Numbered from the stretch's first letter, positions 35,982 through 45,980 are shown. The stretch: DNA of 49,016 nucleotides from Methylomicrobium sp. (GCA_018333785.1 JAGXSU010000184.1:1-49016); one strand, 5' to 3'. Program-made: numbers and translations. The notes: generated from the letters alone by a model not told the origin.

Positions 35982-37279
35982 ACAGTAAACAGAGGGTTCA
36001 AAATTTACTAGACTTTATCGATGCAAGCCCGAGTTCATGGCATGCTGTCAACTCAATCGAGAAAAAGCTTCTGGATTGTGAGTTTGTCAGATTGAACGAG
36101 CAGGACGGGAGGCACTTAAAACAGGGCGGTCGTTACTATGTGGTACGTGACGATTCTTCGATCATCGTATTTGTGATGGGGCAAAAACCGCTGGCGGAAA
36201 CCGGTTTCAAAATTATTGGCGCTCATACCGATTCGCCGGGATTGCGATTAAAACCCAATCCGGTCATGGGCGCAGATAATTTTGTCAGGATCGGCGTGGA
36301 AGTTTACGGTGGACCGATTTTGGCCACTTTTACTGACAGGGATTTGAGTCTGGCAGGGAGGATTAGCTATCGGTCCGAACAGGGGATATCAACCAAACTG
36401 GTTGATTTTTCCAGACCGTTACTTAGGTTGCCAAATTTGGCGATTCATATGAATCGAACCGTCAATGATGATGGCTTGAAATTAAATAAGCAGCTTGAAC
36501 TGCCTCTGATATTTTCACTGGTTAAAGATCAAATAACACCCCAGCAGCAATTTTTGACAACATTGGCTGAACAGGCTGAAGTTGATGCGTCTGCAATTTT
36601 GTCCTGGGAGTTGAATGTTTACGACACTCAAAAGGGAGCCTTTTGGGGCGCGGAAGACGAGTTTTACGCGAACAGTCAGTTGGATAATCTGGCGTCCTGT
36701 CATGCTGGGCTCACGGCGCTGCTCAACGACAATGTTTTAAAAGCGGACGCTACTTTGGTCTGTGCGTTTTTCGATCATGAGGAAATAGGCAGCACTACTG
36801 CTAAAGGCGCGGACGGCAGTTTTCTCTCTGACATCCTGCAACGCATTGGCATGGCGGGTGATGAGATAAAAGGCGAGGATTATCAACGTGCTTTGGCAAG
36901 CAGCTTTATGATCAGCGCCGATATGGCTCATGCCTACCAGCCGAATTTTCCAATGGCTTATGAGCCGGATCATAAAGTATTGGTTAATCATGGGCCGGTT
37001 ATAAAAGTCAATGCAAATCATAGGTATGCAACTAACAGCGTTTCCGAGGCCCTGTTCGCGTCCTGGTGCGAAGCTGTAAATGTGCGTTATCAAAAGTATG
37101 CACATCGAACCGATTTACCCTGTGGCAGTACGATTGGTCCGCTGACTTCCGCCAGGCTGGGAATTAACACCGTAGATGTGGGTAATCCAATGTGGGCCAT
37201 GCACAGTCTAAGGGAAAGCGCCGGGGTTGAAGACCATGCGGCAATGATTGAAGTGATGAAATGGTTTTTTCTGCATTGA
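35978..37279 (+). CDS. M18 family aminopeptidase
   Basis: 433 aa. Metal-binding and catalytic motifs of M18 are visible: [13 protein letters not shown] near the N-terminus, [29 protein letters not shown] with the catalytic Glu pair, and a C-terminal GSTIGP then [15 protein letters not shown]. These zinc exopeptidases remove acidic or neutral N-terminal residues. Its start overlaps the msrB stop (ATGA), a pairing that would couple repair and turnover of oxidised protein, although that link is only suggestive. Confidence 0.95.
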   Translation: MNSKQRVQNLLDFIDASPSSWHAVNSIEKKLLDCEFVRLNEQDGRHLKQGGRYYVVRDDSSIIVFVMGQKPLAETGFKIIGAHTDSPGLRLKPNPVMGADNFVRIGVEVYGGPILATFTDRDLSLAGRISYRSEQGISTKLVDFSRPLLRLPNLAIHMNRTVNDDGLKLNKQLELPLIFSLVKDQITPQQQFLTTLAEQAEVDASAILSWELNVYDTQKGAFWGAEDEFYANSQLDNLASCHAGLTALLNDNVLKADATLVCAFFDHEEIGSTTAKGADGSFLSDILQRIGMAGDEIKGEDYQRALASSFMISADMAHAYQPNFPMAYEPDHKVLVNHGPVIKVNANHRYATNSVSEALFASWCEAVNVRYQKYAHRTDLPCGSTIGPLTSARLGINTVDVGNPMWAMHSLRESAGVEDHAAMIEVMKWFFLH

Positions 37280-37673
37280 GTTTTTGAGAGATCAGTACTA
37301 CTGATGCTTAAGCCTAGACTGTTCTCAAAAACGGTTGAACTTGTCTTGGGGTGTTGATTTAAAAGCTCAAGTCATGTAAATAACAGCTAAGTATCTGAAT
37401 TATAAAAGTTGAGCGGGATTATTTTTTACGGGTGAAGCTTCGGTATTGCAGGATGGAGATGTCTGGTTGCGTTCTCATGTATACAGCGACTGGAAAAATA
37501 GGTGATTGTTACAGTTGCGAATTAATTCGCAAACTGGGGATAAACTCACACCCCCACAGAGGCTTGACCCTACACTTTATGGCTATAACGCTGGGTTTGG
37601 GAGACCATAAACGGATAAGCTATTTTTTACTGACATCCTGAGCTTATTTTTTCACTTGTTTGAGGGAATTTTT
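37280..37673 (+). other. Intergenic region with hairpins upstream of the GGDEF/EAL gene
   Basis: 394 bp. GTTTTTGAGA (37280-37289) pairs with TCTCAAAAAC (37323-37332), enclosing a smaller dyad ATCAGTA-c-TACTGAT (37291-37305); together these may end the msrB-peptidase transcript. A separate 18-bp palindrome lies at 37515-37532. A 69-codon frame (37432-37641) shows no coding character. Confidence 0.45.
37515..37532. promoter_or_regulatory. 18-bp perfect palindrome, possible operator
   Basis: TTGCGAATTAATTCGCAA is perfectly self-complementary, 141 bp upstream of the GGDEF/EAL start. Its size and symmetry fit a homodimeric regulator site. No matching regulator gene is adjacent. Confidence 0.45.
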
Positions 37674-40070
37674 GTGCGATTAAGTCAATGGCGAGAAAAA
37701 TATAATCGCTATATCAATAAATCAAGTATCAAACAAAAATTTTCTTTTGTCACATTTGGTACTTTCAGTATTCTTTTGCTGCTGAACTGCAGTTTCATGG
37801 AAATAAAGGACCTGGCAAACATTAGGACATCAACGATTGAAAGTCTGGAAGCGGTTGCTACCAATATAAGTTTTCGTAGCGGTTCAGCGCTCAATTTGGA
37901 TGATAGAGCGGTAGTCGAGGAAAATCTTCGGGTGAGTAAAGGGCTGGACTACATAGACCAAATTTGCATTTATGACACGAATGGAAATGTTTATAGCCGT
38001 TTGGCAAAAAGAGCCTCAGCACTGGTTTTTTGTCCCGTTTATTCAGAGGTGAACCAAAGTGTTTTGGGTTGGTTCAAAGTCAAAATTTCAACGCCCATTC
38101 AATTTGAGAATAAAACAGTAGGGCTGGTCTTTATAGAAGCTGATCTGGGTCATTTGTATTGGGCGCAGCTTAACGTTCTTTATTGCATTTTTGGTATCCT
38201 CGCGGGAGCCAGTGTTTTTACCTATTTTTTATCGTTGTATTTAAACAAGAACATTATTGTTCCTATCGGTCGATTGGTAAAAACGCTCAAAAAAATCAGC
38301 CTTGATAAAAACTACGAGCTGCGTGCCCAAAAAAGTAATAACGATGAGGTCGGCCTGTTAATCGACACCTTTAACGGTATGTTAGCGACGGTTGATAGGC
38401 AGAACAAAGCCCTGGTCGAAGCCAGAAACCGATATCTTCTTTTATTTGATGATAACCCCTCAATGATATTCAATATAGAAGAAGAGGGCGGGATCATCTC
38501 AGTCAACAAGTTTGGGGCCCGTCAATTAAGTCAAACTGCAAACCGTTTACACGGGTTTTCACTTTTTGACTTTGTTCATCCGGATGACCGGAATGAAATG
38601 CGACACATCTTGAATTTGTGTACCTCCGAGTTGGATAAAGTTCATAAGCTGGAATTGCGGCTTATCTGTGTTGATAAAAAAGTCATCTGGGTTAGAGGTG
38701 CTATCCGATCTACCCGGCAAAGTAATGGAAAAGTGAATATTTTATTGGTTTGCGAAGATATTACCGAGACAAGAAAGCTTAATGAAAAAATTGCGCATCA
38801 GGCCAGGCACGATGAATTAACCGGATTACTGAATCGTAGCGAGTTCGACAGGCAAATTCAGCAGGCCTTGCTTTCCGCCCATAACAATAGAACGGAGTAT
38901 GCCCTGTGCTACCTTGATTTGGACCAGTTTAAGGTGGTTAATGATACCTGCGGACATATTGCGGGAGACGAATTGCTCCGGCAGTTGGGCGCCTTGCTAA
39001 AAAAACAGATTCGCCAGGATGATTTATTAGCCCGTTTGGGTGGCGACGAATTTGGCATTTTGATGCGGGGTTGTTTGTTGTCACAGGCTTATAACGCCTG
39101 TGAAAAAATTCGCAATGCGGTACAGAATTTTCAATTCGCCTGGGAAGATCGTATATTCAGAGTAGGCATCAGTATTGGGATAGCCAGCATTAACAGCATC
39201 AGCGGCAACAGTATCGAGTCGCTAAAAGAAGCTGATGCGGCCTGTTATGCCGCCAAAGAAAAAGGCCGTAACCGGGTGCATGTGTTCAGGCCCAATGACC
39301 AGGAACTGGCCTCACGGCAGGGTGAAATGCAATGGGTTGAAAAAATTCAGCAAGGTATTATCAATAACCGGTTCTGTCTTTTTGGCCAGCCCATCGTGCC
39401 GATTGATGGCCGTGAAGAAGGCTTGCATTTTGAAACATTGATTCGCTATCAGGATGCTGAGGGGCACATAATCCCACCCGGTGCATTTTTAACGGCAGCG
39501 GAACGCTACAATCTGGCCGCTGATTTGGATAAATGGGTCATTTCCACGTTATTTGAATGGATGGCTAAAAGACCCGGATTTATCGAAAACTTGGCTATGT
39601 GTTCGGTCAATTTGTCCGGGCTATCGCTATCCGATGAAACGATGCTCGACTTCATATCGGAGCAATTTAACCAATGGAAGATTCCTACTCATCGTATTTG
39701 TTTTGAAATAACCGAAACGGCGGCAATCGCCAGTTTGTCCAATGCGACCCACTTTATCAGGACGTTAAAACAAGAGGGCTGTTTCTTCTCCTTGGATGAT
39801 TTTGGCAGCGGATTGTCATCATTTGCTTATTTAAAGAATTTGCCTGTCGACTTTCTCAAGATAGACGGATTGTTTGTAAAGGATATTGTCGATGACAAGG
39901 TTGATTTGGCTATGGTGCGGTCAATTAATGAGGTCGGTCATGTCATGGATAAAAAAACCATCGCCGAATTTGTAGAGAATGATGAAATTCTCAATATATT
40001 GAAACAACTGGGCGTCGACTACGCTCAGGGTTACGGAATTGGCAAACCGGTGCCACTTTCCAAGCTATGA
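37674..40070 (+). CDS. Membrane sensor with HAMP, PAS, GGDEF and EAL domains
   Basis: 798 aa using GTG at 37674, which has GAGGGA 6 nt upstream; an in-frame TTG at 37656 has none. Membrane helix about 22-42, a periplasmic CHASE8-like sensor (about 45-160), second helix about 170-190, HAMP, and PAS (about 255-370). GGDEF follows with the signature intact at about 456-460 and an inhibitory RxxD (RQDD) five residues before it. In the EAL domain the signature is ETL (about 587-589), with LDDFGSGLSSFAYL and FLKIDG preserved. It can therefore plausibly both make and break c-di-GMP; the Ala-to-Thr change does not remove the metal-binding Glu. The periplasmic ligand is unknown. Confidence 0.94.
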   Translation: MRLSQWREKYNRYINKSSIKQKFSFVTFGTFSILLLLNCSFMEIKDLANIRTSTIESLEAVATNISFRSGSALNLDDRAVVEENLRVSKGLDYIDQICIYDTNGNVYSRLAKRASALVFCPVYSEVNQSVLGWFKVKISTPIQFENKTVGLVFIEADLGHLYWAQLNVLYCIFGILAGASVFTYFLSLYLNKNIIVPIGRLVKTLKKISLDKNYELRAQKSNNDEVGLLIDTFNGMLATVDRQNKALVEARNRYLLLFDDNPSMIFNIEEEGGIISVNKFGARQLSQTANRLHGFSLFDFVHPDDRNEMRHILNLCTSELDKVHKLELRLICVDKKVIWVRGAIRSTRQSNGKVNILLVCEDITETRKLNEKIAHQARHDELTGLLNRSEFDRQIQQALLSAHNNRTEYALCYLDLDQFKVVNDTCGHIAGDELLRQLGALLKKQIRQDDLLARLGGDEFGILMRGCLLSQAYNACEKIRNAVQNFQFAWEDRIFRVGISIGIASINSISGNSIESLKEADAACYAAKEKGRNRVHVFRPNDQELASRQGEMQWVEKIQQGIINNRFCLFGQPIVPIDGREEGLHFETLIRYQDAEGHIIPPGAFLTAAERYNLAADLDKWVISTLFEWMAKRPGFIENLAMCSVNLSGLSLSDETMLDFISEQFNQWKIPTHRICFEITETAAIASLSNATHFIRTLKQEGCFFSLDDFGSGLSSFAYLKNLPVDFLKIDGLFVKDIVDDKVDLAMVRSINEVGHVMDKKTIAEFVENDEILNILKQLGVDYAQGYGIGKPVPLSKL

Positions 40071-40138
40071 CTAACGGAAATTAACGGCCTACAGCATCAT
40101 TATTCCCATTAAAAACACTCAGCGGTTCCAACCTCGAC

Positions 40139-40768
40139 ATGTTCTGTGCCCGTGACAATTTAGCCCCTATGGACGGGGAGTTGTTTCACTTGAAAGGATT
40201 TTATCCAAAACCGGAAGCCGATCATTTGTTTGAAATCCTGATAAATAACCTGGCTTGGCAGGAAGAAGCCATTTGGCTGTTTGGCCGCTGGGTCAAGGTG
40301 CCTCGTTTAATGTGTTGGTATGGGGACCCGCAGGCGCGCTATACCTATTCAAAGGTTGAGCACATACCGTTGGCTTGGACATCTGACCTGATCGGTATTC
40401 GGCAGCGGCTTGAAAAAACCTGCGGTCACTCTTTTAACAGCGTTCTGGCTAACTTGTACCGTGATGGCAAGGATTCAATGGGTTGTCATGCCGATAATGA
40501 AAAAGAACTGGGCCCCAATCCCGTCATTGCTTCAGTCAGTTTCGGTGACACCAGAATCTTTAGGTTGATCCACAACACAACTAAATACCGCATTGATTTG
40601 GATTTGGAGCTGGGTGATTTAGTGGTGATGGCGGGCAGTTTACAAAGCCATTGGCGGCATAGCGTTCCGAAAACAAAGCAGAATAAGACTCCGCGCATCA
40701 ATCTGACGTTCAGGCAAGTGCTGACAGTTGAGAATAAGCCAGAAAATGGCCTGGAACGGGAAGTGTAA
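40139..40768 (+). CDS. AlkB-family 2-oxoglutarate/Fe(II) dioxygenase
   Basis: 209 aa. The double-stranded beta-helix iron site is HxD in MGCHADNEKELG with distal His in QSHWRHSVPK; the 2-oxoglutarate Arg pair is in PRINLTFR. NLYRDGKDSMG and the PRLMCWYGD loop match the ALKBH2/3-like branch, which removes 1-methyladenine and 3-methylcytosine from DNA or RNA oxidatively. Start taken at the ATG at 40139; an in-frame ATG at 40169 is an alternative, neither with a good ribosome site. It converges on purD. Confidence 0.93.
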   Translation: MFCARDNLAPMDGELFHLKGFYPKPEADHLFEILINNLAWQEEAIWLFGRWVKVPRLMCWYGDPQARYTYSKVEHIPLAWTSDLIGIRQRLEKTCGHSFNSVLANLYRDGKDSMGCHADNEKELGPNPVIASVSFGDTRIFRLIHNTTKYRIDLDLELGDLVVMAGSLQSHWRHSVPKTKQNKTPRINLTFRQVLTVENKPENGLEREV

Positions 40769-40779
40769 ACTCCCGTTCC
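40753..40779. terminator. Hairpin overlapping the alkB-family stop codon
   Basis: GGAACGGGA (40753-40761) pairs with TCCCGTTCC (40771-40779). The stop codon lies in the loop. It is followed by TTGACATT rather than a clean T run. It may act between the convergent alkB-family and purD genes. Confidence 0.5.
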
Positions 40780-40831
40780 TTGACATTAAACCGAAAACCG
40801 TAGTTTGTGGCTCAAAGGATGCCTGTAAGTT

Positions 40832-42109
40832 TTATGGCTTTATCGCCTTAAAGCCGATATCGGTACGGTAATACATGGCATCCCAATGAATCTTTTGAGC
40901 CAGGGCATAAGCTTTTTCTTGCGCGGCTTTGACCGTGTCACCCAAGGCGCAGGCGCATAATACCCGCCCCCCATTAGTAATAACTTCCCCGTCTTGCAAT
41001 AAAGTACCGGCGTGAAACACTTTACAATCAGCATCTTCAGAGTCGGGCAAGCCACTTATCACGTCGCCTTTTTGATACTGGTCAGGGTAACCGCCTGCAG
41101 CCAGAACAACGCCCAGAGCCGGACGCTCATCCCATTCGGTTTCCATGGTATCGAGATTACCCGCTAATGCGGCTTCACACAGCGTCACCAAATCGCTGTT
41201 CAGTCGCATCATAATAGGCTGGGTTTCAGGATCACCAAACCGGCAGTTAAATTCCAGCACTTTAATGTTGCCGTCAGGACTGATCATTAAGCCCGCATAT
41301 AAAAATCCCGTGTAGGTGTTGCCATCTGCTGCCATGCCTTTAAGTGTAGGGGCAATTACTTCCTCCATCACTCGCTTATGAATGGCATCCGTAACAACCG
41401 GTGCAGGGGAGTACGCTCCCATGCCGCCGGTGTTAGGACCCTGGTCCCCGTTATCACGCGCTTTATGGTCCTGTGAGGTGGCCATGGGCAATGCATACCG
41501 GCCATCGGCAATGACGATAAAGCTGGCTTCTTCTCCAGCCAAAAACTCCTCGATAACCACGCGGCTGCCGGCTTCGCCAAACGCATTGCCTGACAACATA
41601 TCTTTTACGGCAGATATGGCTTCTTGTTCGGTCTGAGCGACGATCACGCCTTTTCCCGCAGCCAGGCCGTCTGCTTTGACTACGATAGGCGCGCCCTTAT
41701 TTTTAATGTACTCAATGGCATTTTCCGCATCGGTAAACGTTTCATAGTCTGCGGTAGGTATATGATGCCGTGCCATGAAATCTTTACTGAAACGCTTGGA
41801 ACCTTCTAGCTGCGCCGACTTGGCGGTTGGGCCGAAGCAGTTAAGTCCGGCTGCGCTAAATTGATCGACAATGCCGTTTACCAAAGGTACTTCCGGCCCT
41901 ACGATCGTCAAATCAATGCCTTGTTGCCGGGCAAAGGCGAGTAGTTCAGGGATGTTATCGGCTGCAATAGCGACATTTTCGAGCTGAGGTTCAAGTGCGG
42001 TGCCGGCATTTCCAGGGGCGACAAAAACTTTTTTTACTCGGGGTGACTGGGCTGCTTTCCATGCCAGGGCATGTTCACGGCCGCCATTGCCGACGATTAA
42101 TACTTTCAT
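40832..42109 (-). CDS. purD: Phosphoribosylamine-glycine ligase PurD
   Basis: 425 aa. N-terminal MKVLIVGNGGREHALAWK, ATP-grasp segments (KADGLAAGKGVIVA, VIEEFLAGEEASF), the DHKARDNGDQGPNTGGMGAYSP block and LEFNCRFGDPETQ are all diagnostic. It makes glycinamide ribonucleotide, step two of purine synthesis. It lies downstream of purH on the same strand, separated by 186 bp carrying hairpins, so it may be partly independent. Confidence 0.97.
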   Translation of the reverse strand: MKVLIVGNGGREHALAWKAAQSPRVKKVFVAPGNAGTALEPQLENVAIAADNIPELLAFARQQGIDLTIVGPEVPLVNGIVDQFSAAGLNCFGPTAKSAQLEGSKRFSKDFMARHHIPTADYETFTDAENAIEYIKNKGAPIVVKADGLAAGKGVIVAQTEQEAISAVKDMLSGNAFGEAGSRVVIEEFLAGEEASFIVIADGRYALPMATSQDHKARDNGDQGPNTGGMGAYSPAPVVTDAIHKRVMEEVIAPTLKGMAADGNTYTGFLYAGLMISPDGNIKVLEFNCRFGDPETQPIMMRLNSDLVTLCEAALAGNLDTMETEWDERPALGVVLAAGGYPDQYQKGDVISGLPDSEDADCKVFHAGTLLQDGEVITNGGRVLCACALGDTVKAAQEKAYALAQKIHWDAMYYRTDIGFKAIKP

Positions 42110-42146
42110 AATGAGATCTCACTCCGGGGTACGCTGGACGTTGATT

Positions 42147-42271
42147 GCAGGTCAAAAGCGTGATGTCTAAAGACCTGCCGGTGTTTATCAATTAAAGGAT
42201 GAACTCAATGCTCTCACCTGAAATCGCCGGATGAAATTTGCCGGTATCTGGTGGTCCAAGGACTCATCCGG
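42147..42271 (-). promoter_or_regulatory. Two hairpins between purH and purD
   Basis: GCAGGTC (42147-42153) pairs with GACCTGC (42172-42178), and CCGGATGA (42227-42234) pairs with TCATCCGG (42264-42271). On the minus strand these would lie in the purH-purD intercistronic RNA. They could be processing or attenuation structures or a short repeat element. No T run follows either, so simple termination is unlikely. Confidence 0.35.
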
Positions 42272-42295
42272 TAATGAATGCTGTTTGTCAGTAGC

Positions 42296-43855
42296 TTAAT
42301 GCCGAAAATGACGCATGCCGGTAAATACCATGGCAATATCATGTTCGTTGGCGGCAGCGATGACTTCATCATCGCGCATCGAACCACCCGGTTGAATCAC
42401 TGCACGGATACCCGCTTCGGCTGCCGAATCAATCCCGTCCCGGAAGGGAAAAAATGCATCTGAAGCCATTACCGATCCTTCGACGGCAAGACCTTCATCC
42501 GCGGCTTTGATGCCGGCAATTTTAGCCGAATAAACCCTGCTCATTTGCCCGGCGCCTACGCCAATCGTTCTTTCGTTTTGGCCATAAACAATGGCATTTG
42601 ATTTGACAAATTTTGCGACTTTCCAGGCAAACAGCAGATCGCGCATCTCCTGTTCGGTGGGAGCTCGCTGGCTGACCAGTTTTAAATCTGCGGCAGTAAT
42701 CGTGCCTATGTCTTTGTCCTGGACCAGCAGGCCGCCGGAAACGCGTTTGAAATCAAGTGCGGGATCCTGATTGTCTTGCCAGTAACCACAGCTTAGAACA
42801 CGAATATTCTGTTTGGCAGCAAGTACTGCAAGTGCTTCACTTTGAATGGCCGGCGCGATGATGACTTCAACAAACTGCCTTTTGATAATTTCCGCTGCTG
42901 TTGCGCTATCAAGTTCTCGGTTGAAAGCGATGATACCCCCGAATGCCGAAGTCGGGTCGGTCGCATAGGCCAAGTCGTAAGCCTCTAGGTTAGTCTCTGC
43001 AACGGCAACACCGCAAGGATTGGCGTGTTTGACGATGACGCAGGCTGAACGGCCTGAAAACGATTTAACGCATTCCAGTGCGGCATCCGTGTCTGCGATA
43101 TTGTTGAATGACAGCTCTTTGCCCTGATGCTGAATGGCAGAAGCCACGGTTCCTGGTTTTGGATAATGATCACGGTAAAAGGCGGCTTGCTGGTGGGGAT
43201 TTTCGCCGTAGCGCATCGTTTGAACACGTTTGAATTGAAGGTTCAGTGTTTCAGGAAACTGTTGTTGATTAACCTTCGCCAAGTAACTGGCTATCATGGT
43301 GTCGTAGTCTGCGGTATGTTCAAAACATTTCAGCGCCAGATTAAAGCGGGTGGCTTGAGTCAACTCGCCGTGTTGCGCTGCCAATTCAGCCAGTAACAGC
43401 GGGTAATCTTCCGGATTAACTACAACCGCAACATCATTATGATTTTTAGCAGCGGCGCGGATCATTGTCGGGCCACCTATGTCGATGTTCTCAATGGCTG
43501 TCTCCAGATCACAATCAGGCTTGGCGATGGTTTGGGCAAAAGGATAGAGATTCACGACCACCATGTCGATAGGCTGGATGTCATGAGCGGCCATGATCCC
43601 ATCATCGATGCCGCGCCGACCTAAAATGCCGCCATGGATTTTAGGGTGCAAGGTTTTGACCCGGCCGTCCATCATTTCCGGAAACCTGGTGTAGTCCGAT
43701 ACTTCAATGACTGCAATGCCTTGTTCGGACAAGAGTTTTGCCGTACCACCGGTGGACAGCAATTCGATGCCGCTTGCGCTGAGAGACCGGCAAAAATCGA
43801 TAATACCGGTTTTATCCGAGACGCTGATCAGCGCGCGATTTATTTTTTTATTCAT
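42296..43855 (-). CDS. purH: Bifunctional AICAR transformylase/IMP cyclohydrolase PurH
   Basis: 519 aa. The N-terminal MGS-like cyclohydrolase domain starts [15 protein letters not shown] and contains [12 protein letters not shown] and [15 protein letters not shown]. The C-terminal transformylase has [22 protein letters not shown] and [14 protein letters not shown], ending in FTGMRHFRH as expected. It catalyses the last two steps of IMP synthesis. Location downstream of fis and upstream of purD is common in gammaproteobacteria. Confidence 0.97.
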   Translation of the reverse strand: MNKKINRALISVSDKTGIIDFCRSLSASGIELLSTGGTAKLLSEQGIAVIEVSDYTRFPEMMDGRVKTLHPKIHGGILGRRGIDDGIMAAHDIQPIDMVVVNLYPFAQTIAKPDCDLETAIENIDIGGPTMIRAAAKNHNDVAVVVNPEDYPLLLAELAAQHGELTQATRFNLALKCFEHTADYDTMIASYLAKVNQQQFPETLNLQFKRVQTMRYGENPHQQAAFYRDHYPKPGTVASAIQHQGKELSFNNIADTDAALECVKSFSGRSACVIVKHANPCGVAVAETNLEAYDLAYATDPTSAFGGIIAFNRELDSATAAEIIKRQFVEVIIAPAIQSEALAVLAAKQNIRVLSCGYWQDNQDPALDFKRVSGGLLVQDKDIGTITAADLKLVSQRAPTEQEMRDLLFAWKVAKFVKSNAIVYGQNERTIGVGAGQMSRVYSAKIAGIKAADEGLAVEGSVMASDAFFPFRDGIDSAAEAGIRAVIQPGGSMRDDEVIAAANEHDIAMVFTGMRHFRH

Positions 43856-43987
43856 GAAAATCTCTGGAGAAAGAATCGTAAAAGAAACAGGAATGCAGAA
43901 AAATCAATACCGCAATAACGTTAACTAAAGAAAAACGGATAAAGAGGAAACATAGTTCACTGGGTGGTGGTCATTTTGAACTTTAAC

Positions 43988-44284
43988 TTATGAAAGTCCG
44001 TATTGTTCAAGCTTTTTTCTGAGCGTACTTCGGCTCAGTCCCAATACCTTTGCTGCCTTGGTTTGATTATATCCGGCTTGTTGCAGGGTAATTTCCAGCA
44101 GCGGTTTCTCAACCTCACTGATGACCATCGCATAAAGTCCGGCTGTCTCATGTCCGTTTAGCTGCGCAAAATAATGCTCTACAGCTTGTTTGACATGAAT
44201 AGAAAGGGGAATTTGGGTGGTTTCTTTACTGTTGATATTGATCACCTTAGCGGATTTGTGTATTGCTTCCATTGTGCTGTTCAT
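43988..44284 (-). CDS. fis: DNA-binding protein Fis
   Basis: 98 aa. The C-terminal half is the Fis helix-turn-helix: KPLLEITLQQAGYNQTKAAK then VLGLSRSTLRKKLEQYG. The N-terminal half (about 25-55) carries the dimerisation helices. Fis is a nucleoid-associated protein that bends DNA and activates rRNA and other growth-linked promoters. It starts 3 nt after the dusB stop, the conserved dusB-fis arrangement. Confidence 0.96.
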   Translation of the reverse strand: MNSTMEAIHKSAKVININSKETTQIPLSIHVKQAVEHYFAQLNGHETAGLYAMVISEVEKPLLEITLQQAGYNQTKAAKVLGLSRSTLRKKLEQYGLS

Positions 44285-44287
44285 TTC

Positions 44288-45262
44288 TTAAGTAAAGAGG
44301 CTAAAAGCCAGATTAACTGACGCTAACTGTTCAGGCGGTTGCTGAGCCTTGTTGATTTTATCTTTGAGTGAAGCCGGCAAGATGCCTCTATGACCAAAAT
44401 ACCAACCGATATGCTTTCTTGCTATTCTAACACCGGTCAGGTTTCCGTAGAAACTGTAGAGTTGATCCAGGTGTTCCAGAACCGTGTTTTTTAATTGTAA
44501 AACATCCGGTTTTTTTAGGACACTGCCGGTTTGGAGATAATGATCTATCTCCTTAAAAATCCAGGGATTGCCCTGAGCTCCCCGGCCGATCATCAAGGCA
44601 TCAGCACCCGTGTAGCTAAGAACCTCATGCGCTTTTTGCGGGCAGGTGATGTCACCGTTGGCGATGACAGGAATTCTAATCGACTCTTTAATCTGTCTTA
44701 TGGTTTCGTATTCTGCTTGACCTGAAAACTTACAGGCACGGGTTCTGCCATGAATAGTCAGTGCCGCTATCCCCGCATTTTCAGCAAGGGTTGCAATCGC
44801 TAAAGCATTACGGTTTTGCAGGTCCCAGCCCGTGCGCATTTTTAACGTAACAGGGACTGAGACTGCCTTGACAACGGCTTCAAGAATCTCGGAGACCAAG
44901 GCTTCATCTCTCATGAGTGCAGAGCCTGCGGCAACTGAACAGACTTTTTTGGCAGGGCAGCCCATGTTGATATCGATAATCTGGGCGCCCCGTTCAACAT
45001 TGATCTTGGCGGCTTCAGCCATGTGCATCGGATCCGTGCCCAAAATCTGAACGGCACGTAATCCGGTTTCTCCTGTGTGTTCGGATTTGAGCAGTGTTTT
45101 TTTATGCTGCTGCAAATCCGGTTTTGAAGTGACCATTTCAGATACGGCCATGCCTGCGCCTAATAGCTTGCACAAATTTCTGAACGGCAGGTCAGTCACG
45201 CCGGCCATCGGGGCAAGTATCAATGGACTGCCGAGTTTATAAGGGCCTATCTGCATGGACAT
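44288..45262 (-). CDS. dusB: tRNA-dihydrouridine synthase DusB
   Basis: 324 aa. It is an FMN TIM barrel with LAPMAGVTDLPFRNLC at the N-terminus, the catalytic Cys in NMGCPAKKVCS, a substrate/FMN block (LKMRTGWD, TIHGRTRACKFSG) and NGDITCPQKAHEVL then ALMIGRGAQGNPWIF. It reduces specific uridines in tRNA using NADPH. Position directly ahead of fis supports DusB over DusA or DusC. Confidence 0.95.
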   Translation of the reverse strand: MSMQIGPYKLGSPLILAPMAGVTDLPFRNLCKLLGAGMAVSEMVTSKPDLQQHKKTLLKSEHTGETGLRAVQILGTDPMHMAEAAKINVERGAQIIDINMGCPAKKVCSVAAGSALMRDEALVSEILEAVVKAVSVPVTLKMRTGWDLQNRNALAIATLAENAGIAALTIHGRTRACKFSGQAEYETIRQIKESIRIPVIANGDITCPQKAHEVLSYTGADALMIGRGAQGNPWIFKEIDHYLQTGSVLKKPDVLQLKNTVLEHLDQLYSFYGNLTGVRIARKHIGWYFGHRGILPASLKDKINKAQQPPEQLASVNLAFSLFT

Positions 45263-45313
45263 TAATAATCAAAAAAGGGCGGGTATCATACCGCAATAAA
45301 CGTAAAAAGCTGC

Positions 45314-45826
45314 CTATATAACAGCCGCTAATGCTAATTTCCAGATCCGGATTTTTTCATTCAGAGAGAGGCCGGCAAACGCTGGACTTGTCGACGGTAA
45401 ACGGTGGTAAACAAGTGTGTTAATAGACGGATCAAGCGTGGACAGAACAAAATTTTTAAACAGTTTTTCGGCAGTGGCCCCGTTAAAGAAAACAGTGGTG
45501 ATGTGGGGGTGTTCATTAAAAAAACAGCGAAAGTTATTTGGCTTGACGGACGCTTTTAGAATATGGGCATCCAGACTTCCGCTTCGGATGCAGTTTTGGA
45601 TCACATCCCAGACGGCAATGCCGCGTTGTTCAAGCAGGTGTTTTTTAGTCTCGTAATCAGTTGTATCAAATTCATCAAACAGTGAAGCCATAATCGGCCA
45701 AAAAGCGTTGCGCGGGTGGCCGTAATACTGGTTTTTTTGTAAGGATTGAACGCCGGGCATCGAGCCTAAAATCAGTAGTTTAGAATCAGCAGTAGCTATT
45801 GGGCCGAATCCGGTCAAACTGTTCAT
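45314..45826 (-). CDS. DNA-deoxyinosine/uracil glycosylase (UDG superfamily, family 6-like)
   Basis: 170 aa from the ATG at 45826; a TTG two codons upstream is possible. Motif 1 LILGSMPGVQSLQKNQYYGH and PRNAFWPIM fit the hypoxanthine-DNA glycosylase branch of the UDG superfamily. FFNGATAEKLF and a C-terminal LPSTSPAFAG (motif 2) are also present. It removes deaminated bases such as hypoxanthine. It is 51 bp upstream of dusB and may share its transcript. Confidence 0.88.
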   Translation of the reverse strand: MNSLTGFGPIATADSKLLILGSMPGVQSLQKNQYYGHPRNAFWPIMASLFDEFDTTDYETKKHLLEQRGIAVWDVIQNCIRSGSLDAHILKASVKPNNFRCFFNEHPHITTVFFNGATAEKLFKNFVLSTLDPSINTLVYHRLPSTSPAFAGLSLNEKIRIWKLALAAVI

Positions 45827-45877
45827 CGACAACAGAGGAGTTTAGATAATAAAGACTGCTGTATGAATATTTAGGCT

Positions 45878-45903
45878 GGGTTGGCTATCGCCAACCGCAA
45901 CCT
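45878..45903. repeat. Dispersed intergenic hairpin repeat, copy 2
   Basis: GGGTTGGCTATCGCCAACCG and the following six bases match 7904-7929 with one mismatch. The core TTGGC-TATC-GCCAA forms a hairpin. It lies between the glycosylase gene and the membrane protein gene. Confidence 0.65.
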
Positions 45904-45980
45904 TCGTAGCATTATCTTTGCTTAAGTGCTTCCCTATCGGGGCATCCTAGCGCCTGGCCCGGCAGGGAAGTCATCACAGT

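Noticed and set aside
37432-37641. 69-codon frame upstream of the GGDEF/EAL gene
   Set aside because: It spans a palindrome and shows no domain or ribosome site.
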